A stretch of DNA of 64,000 nt from Gimesia aquarii (GCF_007748195.1 NZ_CP037920.1:3919800-3983799), one strand, 5' to 3'; positions 9,850 to 18,318 are shown, numbered from the stretch's first letter. Program-made: numbers and translations. The notes: generated by a model from the letters alone, not told the origin.

Positions 9850-11172
9850 ATGCTGAAGACTATCTTTTCATTGCCCCTGAATCCCCCCCAAAAAGTAGTT
9901 TTTAATCGAACTGAAGCAGACAAAATAACGGCTGCTCAAAAAAATTCAACTAATGCACGGTACATGGACCAACGACAGGCGAATCCGCAGTTTGCACTGA
10001 TCCAATCCGGCTCTCCTCCACGCGCGGCAATCAGTACGAAACCACCTTTGTTGACGAATCCGCAACAGCCGTCGATTACTGCTTCAAATCCGATTAACAC
10101 TCCGACACAGAAAGGAACTTCGATGACCGATCGACGTCAACCCGCTCCGACGGAGAATTCGAAATCGTCCCGATTCACGGGGCCCTTATCCTGGCTCAGC
10201 ATGTTCTGTCTATTAGGCGCGCTGGTCTTTGGCTTTGGCGCCGATAAGACCGATGCTAATGCCGTCTCACACATTGAACCCAAGACGCAAGTCACCGACA
10301 CGTCGATCCCCTACAAAACGGCAGACATCAAAGATGTGAAGATCGGCGAACGGCTGCTGGGCAAAAATCCGATCCAAGACGAAGTCGATGAGTTCGTACC
10401 CGACATCATCCCCAGCGAATGGCGGTTGCTGCATCTCACAATGCACAAAGCCAACGGCAAACGCCTCGACATGCAGTTCCTGCGGCCGCTCGACTGGATC
10501 AAATCCAACGGGGCCAAATTAGGAGCAACCATTGACTTGGATCTCCCCGAGTTCGGTGCCAAAGGCCCTGCCAAAGTCGTTTTGATAGAACCGTGCCCAC
10601 CAATTAAATCAGGCCCAGGAAATGTTGTTACCGGCAAATTCATCCACGAATCGGACGGGAACTTGATTGACTTGAGGATCGAAGGACAACAGGAAGCTAC
10701 TACCGTTACTGCCAACCACCGCTACTGGTCAGCTGACCGACAACAATTTGTTGAAGCTGGGCATCTTAAACCGGGTGAACAAGTTAAAACATTAGCCGGG
10801 TTGAAACAAGTTGTTTCCATCACCCCTCGTTTTGGCAATGAGACCGTTTACAATCTGGAAGTTCAGGGAGAACACGTTTATCTGGTTGGTTCTCTCGGCG
10901 CTTTGGTGCATAATAATTACCCTGGAACAAGGATGGTAGATATCAGGAAACTAATCTACCCAACGAGCAGGCCATATGCTGAAGCAAAAAAACTTAATAA
11001 GTTCGGTAAATTTGATTGGGATTTGTACAAACCAATTGAAGTTATACAAAAAGGGAGAAAGATATATTTGCGCGAGGGAGTTACCCGTGTAGAAGCTGCT
11101 CTTAGACGAAAAGATGCTCTCGGTGATCCAGATCCGATACTACAGCTTCCTGCAATATTTCTTCCCAATTAA
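9850..11172 (+). CDS. Orphan Hint-toxin cassette 2 with ParB-nuclease-like tip
   Basis: 440 residues, closely matching the last ~430 residues of the giant protein: a polar linker (NPQFAL motif), a membrane segment (LSWLSMFCLLGALVFGFG, ~residues 116-133), the Hint body from IGERLLG to VHNNY (353-357), then an unrelated 83-residue tip. It lacks the Hint block A cysteine (CFVGDT), the Ig repeats, the stalk and any signal peptide. The tip has PIEVIQKGRKIYLREG followed by VTRVEAALRRK, which resembles the ParB/sulfiredoxin-like nuclease pattern (G-x-x-Y-x-x-x-G-x-x-R-x-x-A); that call is tentative. A partner gene follows 21 bases downstream. It may act as a recombination donor or as a separately expressed short toxin. 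Confidence 0.7.
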   Translation: MLKTIFSLPLNPPQKVVFNRTEADKITAAQKNSTNARYMDQRQANPQFALIQSGSPPRAAISTKPPLLTNPQQPSITASNPINTPTQKGTSMTDRRQPAPTENSKSSRFTGPLSWLSMFCLLGALVFGFGADKTDANAVSHIEPKTQVTDTSIPYKTADIKDVKIGERLLGKNPIQDEVDEFVPDIIPSEWRLLHLTMHKANGKRLDMQFLRPLDWIKSNGAKLGATIDLDLPEFGAKGPAKVVLIEPCPPIKSGPGNVVTGKFIHESDGNLIDLRIEGQQEATTVTANHRYWSADRQQFVEAGHLKPGEQVKTLAGLKQVVSITPRFGNETVYNLEVQGEHVYLVGSLGALVHNNYPGTRMVDIRKLIYPTSRPYAEAKKLNKFGKFDWDLYKPIEVIQKGRKIYLREGVTRVEAALRRKDALGDPDPILQLPAIFLPN

Positions 11173-11193
11173 CTTACTAAGGAAGGAGTACAT

Positions 11194-11529
11194 ATGATTG
11201 AACTTCTAGATGAACTTCAAAAACTTTATATTCGATTATTACATACTGGGCTCATCGAAATCAAGACAGCATCTGAATTGGATCAAAAGGAATGGCTTAA
11301 AGCTGAGATTAATTTCTTACATAACATTCCAAGCTTGCTAAACGAAACTAACATTCAAAGACATCGTTACTTTTGGGAAAAAGAGCGGCCGTATTACTTA
11401 GAAAGAATCGAAGAACTTAATCTGGATGAAGAGATCAGGATAATGTCTTTTTATGATAACATTTTGCAAGAGATGGAGCCACTTATGCTGAAAATGTTTA
11501 GACAGGAAAATCAGACTGGTGATAAATAA
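11194..11529 (+). CDS. Candidate immunity protein for cassette 2
   Basis: 111 residues, acidic and almost wholly helical, with no membrane segment or signal. It has a clear ribosome site (AAGGAAGGAG, about 5 bases before the ATG) and starts 21 bases after the cassette 2 stop, the usual toxin-then-immunity order. The sequence is AT-rich. I do not recognise the family; the immunity role is inferred only from position, size and composition. Confidence 0.6.
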   Translation: MIELLDELQKLYIRLLHTGLIEIKTASELDQKEWLKAEINFLHNIPSLLNETNIQRHRYFWEKERPYYLERIEELNLDEEIRIMSFYDNILQEMEPLMLKMFRQENQTGDK

Positions 11530-11693
11530 ACTTATCATTGTCCTCAATAAATTTCTTACCGAGCTGAGCAGAATAAAGTCAAGACATTTAAAATTTCTGT
11601 TCTTAGAATAAACTAAAGGACATTGCCTTTAGTTTATTACATCATAATAGCCACTGACGACTTCATAATCTTATCCTATATAGAGGATCTTCG

Positions 11694-12782
11694 ATGTTTG
11701 ATCGACGCCAACAGACTACAATCAACGCCTCTAAGGTTTCTAGTTTGATCGGCCCCTTATCCTGGCTCAGTATTTTCTGCTTGCTGGGGACTCTGGTTTT
11801 CCTCTTTGGTGGTGATAAAACAAACGCCACACCAACCACAAGTACCACGCCAGAAATTCAATTCACGGATACTCCCGTCAAATATAAAACCGCCGCGATT
11901 GAAGATATCCAAATTGGCGAGCGGCTGTTGGGCAAAAATCCGATCCAAGATGAAGTCGATGATTTCGTACCCGAGATCATCCCCAGCGAATGGCGGTTGC
12001 TGCATCTCACCATGCACAAAGCCAACGGCAAACGCCTCGACATGCAGTTCCTGCGGCCGCTCGACTGGATCAAATCCAACGGGGCCAAATTAAGAGCAAC
12101 TATTGACCTGGATCTCCCCGAATTCGGTGCCAAAGGACCAGCCAAAGTCGTTTCGATAGAATCGTGCCCGTCGATCAAATCGGGCCCCGGCAACGTCGTC
12201 ACCGGAAAATTCATTCACGAATCAGACGGCAACCTGATCAACCTGAGAATTAAAGGCCAGAAAGAACCAACCACCGTCACCGCCAACCACCGCTAATGGT
12301 CTGCTGACAGAAACGAATTCGTCGAAGCCGGGCATCTCAAACCGGGTGAGCAAGTACAAACGTTGGCCGGCTTAAGGCAAGTAGTTTCCATCAACCCCCG
12401 CGCCGGTAATGAAACCGTTTATAATCTCGAAGTTCAAGGAGAACATGTTTATTTAGTTGGTTCTCTGGGAACGTTGGTGCATAATAATTATAGAGTATTC
12501 AGGGCTGTTGGTGTTGATGAATACGCTCATGCCTTAAACACAGGTAAGTTTAGTCAAGGAAAAAATGCTCTTATGGGTAAATGGTTTTCAGATTCGCTCG
12601 AAGGAGCTACTAGACATGGAGATGCTTTGCATGGTCCTGGGAAATTTAAAATTCTTGGTGCAGATATCACTGATGGTACTCCCACATTTATTCCTCCTGG
12701 CAATAATCTAGATGGTTTTGGTCCTTCACGGTACTTTGAACTAGATGCTCTTGAAGGTATTATTCCACTACCTATCAAATAA
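11694..12782 (+). pseudogene. Orphan Hint-toxin cassette 3, interrupted by one in-frame TAA
   Basis: A continuous 363-codon frame matching the ends of the giant toxin and cassette 2, broken only by TAA at 12294-12296. The paralogues read NHRYWSA (TAT or TAC codon) at this spot, so a single third-base change made the stop. The frame opens with a membrane segment (LSWLSIFCLLGTLVFLFGG), then the Hint body ending VHNNY. A ~97-residue tip begins RVFRAVGVDEYAHALNTGKF and includes MGKWFSDSLEGATRHGDAL. That R-x-V/M...GKF...KWF pattern resembles ADP-ribosyltransferase/RES-type toxin tips; this is tentative. The block A cysteine and linker are absent. The start ATG matches an internal Met of both longer paralogues. 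Either it is a pseudogene, or a tip kept as a recombination donor despite loss of translation. Confidence 0.75.
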
Positions 12783-12794
12783 GTAATTACAGTG

Positions 12795-13100
12795 ATGAAT
12801 GAACAACTCAAAAAAAATGCAACCGTCTATTGGTTACGAGAAGATGAAGGAGGAAGAAAAAACATTCCATCTGTACCAAAATTAGTCGCGCCTGCTTCGG
12901 TAGATGGTCCTCAAGGATCTGTTGATGCTTCCTGGAGTCTTGTCATAGAAATGGAAGACCAGCCTGTAATGGATAGAACCCAAATAGTAACAATTCATTT
13001 TCTTGTGCCGGAAGCGCCTAGCCATTTATTGGTTAAAAATGCTGAGTTTATTATGTTTGACGGGCCTCGTGCATTTCTTAAGGGACAGATTTTAGATTAG
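12795..13100 (+). CDS. EF-Tu domain III-like small protein, candidate immunity for cassette 3
   Basis: 101 residues from ATG 12795 (a GTG at 12792 is in the same frame). It begins 12 bases after cassette 3. TVYWLREDEGGRKNIP near the N-terminus and GPRAFLKGQI near the C-terminus match the pattern of EF-Tu domain III-like beta barrels (A-x-I-x-F-L-x-x-E-E-GGR-x-x-P). No signal or membrane segment is present. Position implies an immunity role. The EF-Tu resemblance is a reading by eye and could reflect target mimicry or simply a reused barrel. Confidence 0.55.
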   Translation: MNEQLKKNATVYWLREDEGGRKNIPSVPKLVAPASVDGPQGSVDASWSLVIEMEDQPVMDRTQIVTIHFLVPEAPSHLLVKNAEFIMFDGPRAFLKGQILD

Positions 13101-13199
13101 CTGAATATTATTTCAAACTCTCCATAATAATATCGCGTTTTATCAGCATTTTGTCTGTTCGCTGTATAAAGAAAAATAACTTGCTCTGTAACAAAGCTG

Positions 13200-13222
13200 A
13201 AAAAAGATGTCAGGCACTTTTT
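13200..13222. terminator. Possible terminator-like hairpin
   Basis: An A-run, then GATG, TCAGG loop, CA, CTTTTT form an imperfect short stem ending in Ts, just before the eroded fourth module. The stem has one mismatch, so the call is weak. Confidence 0.25.
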
Positions 13223-13240
13223 ATTTGCTTTGGCGTGCTT

Positions 13241-13327
13241 ATGCTTCATTGGATTCGCTACGTTGATGACGGAATCACGTACATTTTTCGTCCTAATGGT
13301 GAATTTTGGACAATTCTCGGAAATTAA
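13241..13327 (+). pseudogene. Short remnant, possibly the end of a fourth toxin tip
   Basis: A 28-codon frame whose product contains GITYIFRPNGEFWTILGN, a compact ending of the sort seen at the C-terminus of toxin tips. There is no Hint core upstream of it, and the preceding ~140 bases show no coding signal. It overlaps the start of the next gene by 22 bases, in the arrangement seen for the intact modules. The reading as a tip remnant is an inference from position and sequence feel. Confidence 0.3.
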
Positions 13328-13680
13328 GTACTCTGATACATGAGTTTATAATGGTTCACTCAGACCCAAATACATGGACAGCTCCCAATTGGCATAAGGA
13401 CTGGAAGGACATTACTTCTGAATTCGATGCTATGAAAGTATTTTCAATTGCAATCCTTAAATCCATTGATAAGACAACTGTCGAACTCGATCTTTTTGAA
13501 GAAGGCTATATGAAAGTAGATGTTTCCAGAGCAGGAGAAAAGTATGCTGAACTCTATGCCAACACGAGAGAAACTGAGCTAGAATATGTTTTGTATGTTC
13601 CGTTTGGCAAAGTCGAAGAAGGAGAGTATCACTTTCGTGATATTTCTAAGGGTATAGAAATTTTACACCGTTGTCTTTGA
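13306..13680 (+). CDS. Small soluble protein, candidate orphan immunity gene
   Basis: 124 residues from TTG 13306, or 109 from ATG 13351; the upstream residues (KLSTLIHEFIMVH) look like a genuine helix, which favours the TTG. There is no signal or membrane segment; composition is acidic with alternating strands (TVELDLFEEGYMKVDV, YVLYVPFGKVEEGEY). I recognise no family. It is the last small gene of the toxin array and its toxin seems to have decayed, so a retained orphan immunity gene is the simplest reading. Confidence 0.5.
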   Translation: MDNSRKLSTLIHEFIMVHSDPNTWTAPNWHKDWKDITSEFDAMKVFSIAILKSIDKTTVELDLFEEGYMKVDVSRAGEKYAELYANTRETELEYVLYVPFGKVEEGEYHFRDISKGIEILHRCL

Positions 13681-13887
13681 GATTATTTGTACATAGAGCA
13701 TATCCAAAAATCGGTTCGTCTTGTTTTAAAAGAATGCGTATCGGCCAAGAGTTCCAGCGAACAGATCTCACTCGTAAATCAATTCCCACTGGAGTCAGTG
13801 CGACGACATCAACGCCGAACTGAAGGCGGACCTCATTATCCTGCTGGCAGAAAACGGATGTCCCCGTATGGTCAATTTATTTAGCCG

Positions 13888-14987
13888 CGCGATAAACTCA
13901 ACGAAAAACTGGCAAAGGTTGGACTGATCAACAAAAGGGAATCCATTAAACTAGGACCTTTTTTGGATTCATATATCAAAGGACGCTCTGATTTAAAACC
14001 AAGAACTATTGAACGACTTGAAAACACGGCAAAAATTTAATTGAGTTCTTTGGCGAGAGTAAACTCCTCAAAGATATTACTTCAGGCGATGCTAAAGATT
14101 GGCATATTTCGCTAGTCAATTCAGGAAATTCTGAAAGTACTATTCGTCGACGTTGTGGACGTACCAAACAATTTATGAATGCGGCCATACGCGGAAAGTT
14201 GATATCCAGTAATCCATTTGCTGAGTTGAAATCTACAGTAAAGGGAAACCCGAATCGATTCTATTTTGTAACTGAAGAAGAAGCACAAAAAGTAATTAAT
14301 GCTTGCCCCAATTCTGAATGGCGTCTGATCTTCGCTCTAACACGCTATGGAGGTTTGAGAATGCCTTCAGAGCTGACCGGACTACGTTGATCCGACATCA
14401 ACTGGGAATCTGAAAGGATCACCATCCATAGTCCCAAAACTGAGCACCATACAGGCGGTGAATCACGAGTCATGCCACTATTTTGGGAGCTCAGACCGTA
14501 CCTGGAAGATGCTTTTGAACTCGATAAAACAGGTGATGAATTTCTTATCTCAGATGGACATCGAGGTGAGAATTCAAATTTACGAACTCAGATGACAAAA
14601 ATAATTCAAAAAGCAGGAATTAAGCCTTGGCCAAAGATATTTCAAAACTTACGCAGTACCAGGGCTACTGAATTATTAGACGAGTACCCGCCTAAGGCTG
14701 TTTGTGAATGGTTAGGCCGTAGCCAAAAAGTTGCCATGGAACACTACATGCAGGTCACTGACAAACATTTCGAAAACGCAGCAAAATCATCTGCAGAAAA
14801 AATGGCTCAAAATCAGGCTCAGCACTCGCTTGTAGAGCGGGGCATAGGTTCACTCCCGTCCTCGCACAGAACATGGGAAAACAAGACTTTGCTGCGTTAC
14901 ACGACGAGTTACGATCTAAAAAAATACCCCCGGCTGGGCTCGAACCAGCAACCTCTGGCTTCGGAAGCCAGCACTCTATCCAATTGA
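13888..14987 (+). pseudogene. Tyrosine recombinase/integrase of planctomycete type, degraded
   Basis: The pieces align in order to a phage-type integrase: an N-terminal core-binding part (RESIKLGPFLDSYIKGR, then LIEFFGES and STIRRRCGRTKQF), box I Arg (ALTRYGGLRMPSELTGLR), LFAEL-type [14 protein letters not shown], box II ([12 protein letters not shown], with Gln where many integrases have His, a variant I associate with planctomycete integrases), and the nucleophile Tyr in [12 protein letters not shown] one-base frameshift near 14,037 and a TGA at 14,388-14,390 (in place of Trp in LRWSDI) break it. Further remnant sequence may extend back to ~13,690. Its last frame runs into the antisense of tRNA-Arg, the usual position of an integrase beside its tRNA attachment site. 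Confidence 0.8.
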
Positions 14988-14998
14988 GCTACGGGGGC
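14925..14998 (-). tRNA. tRNA-Arg (anticodon CCG)
   Basis: On the minus strand the 74-base sequence folds as a cloverleaf: acceptor GCCCCCG paired with CGGGGGU (G-U at 1:72), D-arm with AGCUCAAUUGGAUAGAGU, anticodon stem CUGGC/GCCAG enclosing UUCCGAA, and T-arm GCUGG-UUCGAGC-CCAGC. The anticodon CCG (complement of 14962-14964) reads CGG codons. CCA is not encoded; a run of seven U follows at once and may end transcription. The 3' end faces the degraded integrase, so this is the likely integration site. Confidence 0.92.
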
Positions 14999-15000
14999 CT

Positions 15001-15304
15001 TGAGAAGTTGAGCAACTACTTGAAAAGGCCCTGTTTTCAGCCGCTGCTGTTCTGATTCTGTTATTTCAATCAGGCTCTATGAACTGATTTACCGTTCGTC
15101 AGGCGATCTCACAAGTATCAGCTCCCAAATTTTGATACTGAGTTGAAAGACTGCCCTGTCCGAGGCTTGTAATATTAAGAGATCTTCATAATAAATAGGC
15201 TGAATCTTAACACTTATCAATTCAAATGAACACCAAAGCGTACTCTCATTCCTCAACACAAAATGCTGGGGTTCTGAGTCAACACGACAGGGTCCCTGAA
15301 TATT
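15001..15304. other. Intergenic, nothing recognised
   Basis: About 300 bases between the tRNA promoter side and the Na/Pi transporter. I see no gene, repeat or clear hairpin; it should hold promoters for both divergent units. Confidence 0.5.
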
Positions 15305-16969
15305 ATGTTTGAAATGTCGACCACCCTCATTGGAGGTTTGGGAATTTTTCTCCTCGGGATGAAATACATGTCCCAGGGGCTGCAGTCTATTGCGGGAGCC
15401 AGTCTGAGAAGACTGATTGGCGCGGTGACCAATAACCGTCTTCTGGCCACCATTGTCGGATTTCTGGTCACGGTTCTGGTGCAGTCCAGTTCAGTTACCA
15501 CGGTAATGACTGTTGGCTTTGTGAACAGCGGGCTCATGTCGTTGACGCAGGCGATCGGCGTGATCATGGGCGCTAATGTCGGAACGACAGTGACAGGCTG
15601 GATTCTGGTTCTGAAAATTGGCAAATACGGTCTCCCCATGCTGGGTGTCGCCGCATTTGTGTATCTCTTTACCAAACGCGAAAAAGTGCGCTATACGGCT
15701 CTGGCAGTGATGGGCGTTGGGATGGTCTTTTTTGGTCTACAGCTCATGAAAGAAGCCTGTAAATTCTTAAAAGACATGCCGGAATTTCAAGACTGGTTTC
15801 TTCACTTTACGGCGAATACCTATGTGGGGCTTTATCAGTGTATGCTGGTTGGCTGTATTTTGACGATTCTGGTGCAGTCCTCATCCGCCACGCTGGGCAT
15901 TACGATTTCACTTGCGGCGACAGGCCTCATTCCTTTTGAGACGGCAGCTGCGCTGGTGCTGGGAGAAAACATTGGCACCACAGTCACCGCATTACTCGCC
16001 TCATTGGGTACGACCACAAATGCTCGCCGTGCCGCCTATTTTCATGTCCTGTTCAATATCAGCGGGGTGATATGGATTTCGACAATCTTTTTCTGGTATG
16101 TTAAATTTATTCCCTGGCTGATTGATGCAGATGTCACAAAGGCTGTCATGGTCAATGGTCAGGCGACTTACCCCGGCAGTGTCAAGGCGATTGCCGCCAC
16201 TCATTCGGTGTTTAATATTTTGAATACACTCGTATTTCTCCCCTTTGCGGGAAAGATCGCAAAACTACTGACGCGTATCGTTAAAGATCAGCCTGAGGAA
16301 ATTTCACACCTGACCAGCCTTGATATTCGCATTCTTGAAACCCCGGTTCTAGCCATTGAGCAGTCTCGTGGCGAAGTGATTAAAATGGGTGAAATCTGTG
16401 ACGAAATGGCTCAGATACTTAACCGGATTCTGTCACGAGAAAAGCCAGATCCAGAAGAAGTTGAGAAGCTCTTTCAAGATGAAAAAGAGCTGGACCGCAT
16501 GCAGGATGAAATCACGCATTATATTACCCATCTCTTATCGATGGATCTGCCACAGGAAATCATCTCAAATGGGCGCTGTCAGTTAAGAATGGCAGATGAG
16601 TATGAATCCATCAGCGATTACCTGGAGCGTATCGCGAAATTCAGGCTGAAACTGAATAAGCAGGGCAGGGTGTTTGACCAGGCGCATAACGATTCGCTGC
16701 TTGATTTACTCAACATGGTCGAGAAACAACTGACGCATGTCACGAAGGCATACATCGAAGACAATGCTGATGTCGTGGCAGCGACTGTTCAATCCGGCGA
16801 AGAAATTAAACGCAAAGTCAAAACGTTGCAGCGAGAACATCTGGATTATTTGTCTGCGGAAAAAGTCGACCCCTACATTAATGTCTCTTACACATCAACT
16901 CTGAATGCATTGCGACGTGTGCGAGACCATGTTGTGAATCTGGCTGAAGCGATGGCTGGAGAAAAATAG
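15305..16969 (+). CDS. Na+/Pi cotransporter family protein with C-terminal PhoU-like domain
   Basis: 554 residues. The N-terminal ~330 residues are hydrophobic and carry the duplicated QSSS signature of the NptA/PNaS family (LVQSSSVTTVM near residue 60 and LVQSSSATLGI near 190), each followed by a GANVGTTVT/GENIGTTVT motif. The C-terminal ~200 residues are soluble, helical and PhoU-like (around DELDRMQDEITHYI and the later KRKVKTL). The family moves phosphate inward or outward with sodium at the inner membrane; the PhoU part is thought to regulate. Start ATG 15305 (or 15314). Monocistronic; it converges on the acyl-CoA dehydrogenase gene 6 bases downstream. Confidence 0.9.
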   Translation: MFEMSTTLIGGLGIFLLGMKYMSQGLQSIAGASLRRLIGAVTNNRLLATIVGFLVTVLVQSSSVTTVMTVGFVNSGLMSLTQAIGVIMGANVGTTVTGWILVLKIGKYGLPMLGVAAFVYLFTKREKVRYTALAVMGVGMVFFGLQLMKEACKFLKDMPEFQDWFLHFTANTYVGLYQCMLVGCILTILVQSSSATLGITISLAATGLIPFETAAALVLGENIGTTVTALLASLGTTTNARRAAYFHVLFNISGVIWISTIFFWYVKFIPWLIDADVTKAVMVNGQATYPGSVKAIAATHSVFNILNTLVFLPFAGKIAKLLTRIVKDQPEEISHLTSLDIRILETPVLAIEQSRGEVIKMGEICDEMAQILNRILSREKPDPEEVEKLFQDEKELDRMQDEITHYITHLLSMDLPQEIISNGRCQLRMADEYESISDYLERIAKFRLKLNKQGRVFDQAHNDSLLDLLNMVEKQLTHVTKAYIEDNADVVAATVQSGEEIKRKVKTLQREHLDYLSAEKVDPYINVSYTSTLNALRRVRDHVVNLAEAMAGEK

Positions 16970-16975
16970 TAACCG

Positions 16976-18076
16976 TCAGTCAAGCACACAGGCAAATTCT
17001 TTCATGTTGGCATGCACGACGGGTTGTGGGCAGGACCAGACGAGAAAGAACATCGCTTCACGGATTGCTCTCTCTGCCGGATGGCCTTTGACAAAGCCCG
17101 CACCTTTCACAGCTGCCAGTAACGCCTGGGAGGCGCGAAGTACCAAGGAGTTGGATCGCTCTCGAGTCTTTTCAGAAATTGAACTGTTCAGCGTTCCTGA
17201 ATTTAAGGCACCAAACATATCGGTAAAGATTTCCTCGCATTCAGCATTGAATGGCTGATAGATTTCTTCCAGATCGGGGCGTTTGTCGGCTTCTGCTTTC
17301 AATTTTTTGATCGTTCTCCTGGCGACACCCAAAGCTAACGCTGAAGTTGTTAAAGAACCGGCGCCGCCCTGACCATCGGGACGCTTCATGACATTTTCTA
17401 CCGGGCCGGCAATCAGATCTTCTGCAGAAATCTCCACTTCATTGAGTTTAACGGGACCGGTTTGTGATCCTGTCATTGATAACATATTAATCGCGGGCTG
17501 AACTTCCACGCCTTGCAACCCCGTACTAACCAGTCCGAGGATTTGGGTCCCCTCCTCACAGACGCCACCGGTCACAATATAATCGGCATGGACGGCTCCC
17601 GTGACCCAGGGTACAAAACCATCCAACAACCACCCCGTTGACGTCTGTTTTGCAACCACTGTTGGTTTACTCAAGTGTTGTCTGGAAGTGGTGAGATGGG
17701 AAATCCCCACCGTGGCAAATTTCGCCCCGGTTGCTAATTCATTGAATACTCTGGCTTTGACATCGTGATCTTCAGACCAGTTGATCCGCTGGCATGCCGC
17801 ATTGAACTGAGTTAAAACAAACGTTGTCGTTAAACAGGCCTCTGCCAAACTCGCATAGCCATATGTCATCTCGATCGCACTGAATTCGGCTCCACCAAAT
17901 TGAAGAGGGATATTCCAACCCAGGACGCCCGCTTGCTTGAGTACTTCCCACGATCCGTCGGGCCAGAGATGCTCTGTCTCGGGACGGTGCGCGTAATCTG
18001 ATACCGTCTTTAACAAAGCATCGAATTCTGATGTAAATCGTTCCGGCCTGATTTGATTCAAGTAATCGTCTGACAT
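16976..18076 (-). CDS. Acyl-CoA dehydrogenase family protein
   Basis: 366 residues with the three-part layout of the family: N-terminal helices (WEVLKQAGVLGWNIPLQFGG), middle beta domain (FATVGISHLTTSRQHL, then WLLDGFVPWVTGAVHADYIV), and C-terminal helical bundle. Flavin-dependent oxidation of an acyl thioester is the family reaction; the substrate cannot be told. I do not see the common catalytic Glu of medium-chain enzymes, so this may be one of the divergent members or have lost activity. Start ATG at 18076. Confidence 0.75.
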   Translation of the reverse strand: MSDDYLNQIRPERFTSEFDALLKTVSDYAHRPETEHLWPDGSWEVLKQAGVLGWNIPLQFGGAEFSAIEMTYGYASLAEACLTTTFVLTQFNAACQRINWSEDHDVKARVFNELATGAKFATVGISHLTTSRQHLSKPTVVAKQTSTGWLLDGFVPWVTGAVHADYIVTGGVCEEGTQILGLVSTGLQGVEVQPAINMLSMTGSQTGPVKLNEVEISAEDLIAGPVENVMKRPDGQGGAGSLTTSALALGVARRTIKKLKAEADKRPDLEEIYQPFNAECEEIFTDMFGALNSGTLNSSISEKTRERSNSLVLRASQALLAAVKGAGFVKGHPAERAIREAMFFLVWSCPQPVVHANMKEFACVLD

Positions 18077-18238
18077 CTCTTTTCTCTTCTCGTGTAAACA
18101 AGGGAGTGCTTCACTCTAGTGCTTTGTCAAGCTCGAAATTGAGGGTTGGAAGTGTTGTTCAGGTGGTCCGTTGTCGCACTCCTATGATCTCTATCACCCC
18201 CAAATTCAAAAATGACACTCCACTCATCCTCAGTCTAT

Positions 18239-18270
18239 AAAAAAAGCCTCATACTCGAAAGTATGAGGCT
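18239..18270 (-). terminator. Rho-independent terminator of the YTV gene
   Basis: A perfect 10-bp stem (AGCCTCATAC with GTATGAGGCT), 6-base loop, followed on the minus strand by seven T. It lies ~50 bases past the stop of the gene at 18319-19632. Confidence 0.85.
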
Positions 18271-18318
18271 CGAATCTGTTGAGGAAGATACAAGATCTTA
18301 CCCTATTTTCTTATCCAT

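Noticed and set aside
12294-12296. Stop codon as a programmed recoding site (selenocysteine or pyrrolysine)
   Set aside because: It is TAA, whereas these use TGA or TAG, and no structural element is evident after it.
14873-15055. Frame across the tRNA gene on the plus strand
   Set aside because: It is the antisense of tRNA-Arg and only the tail of the broken integrase.
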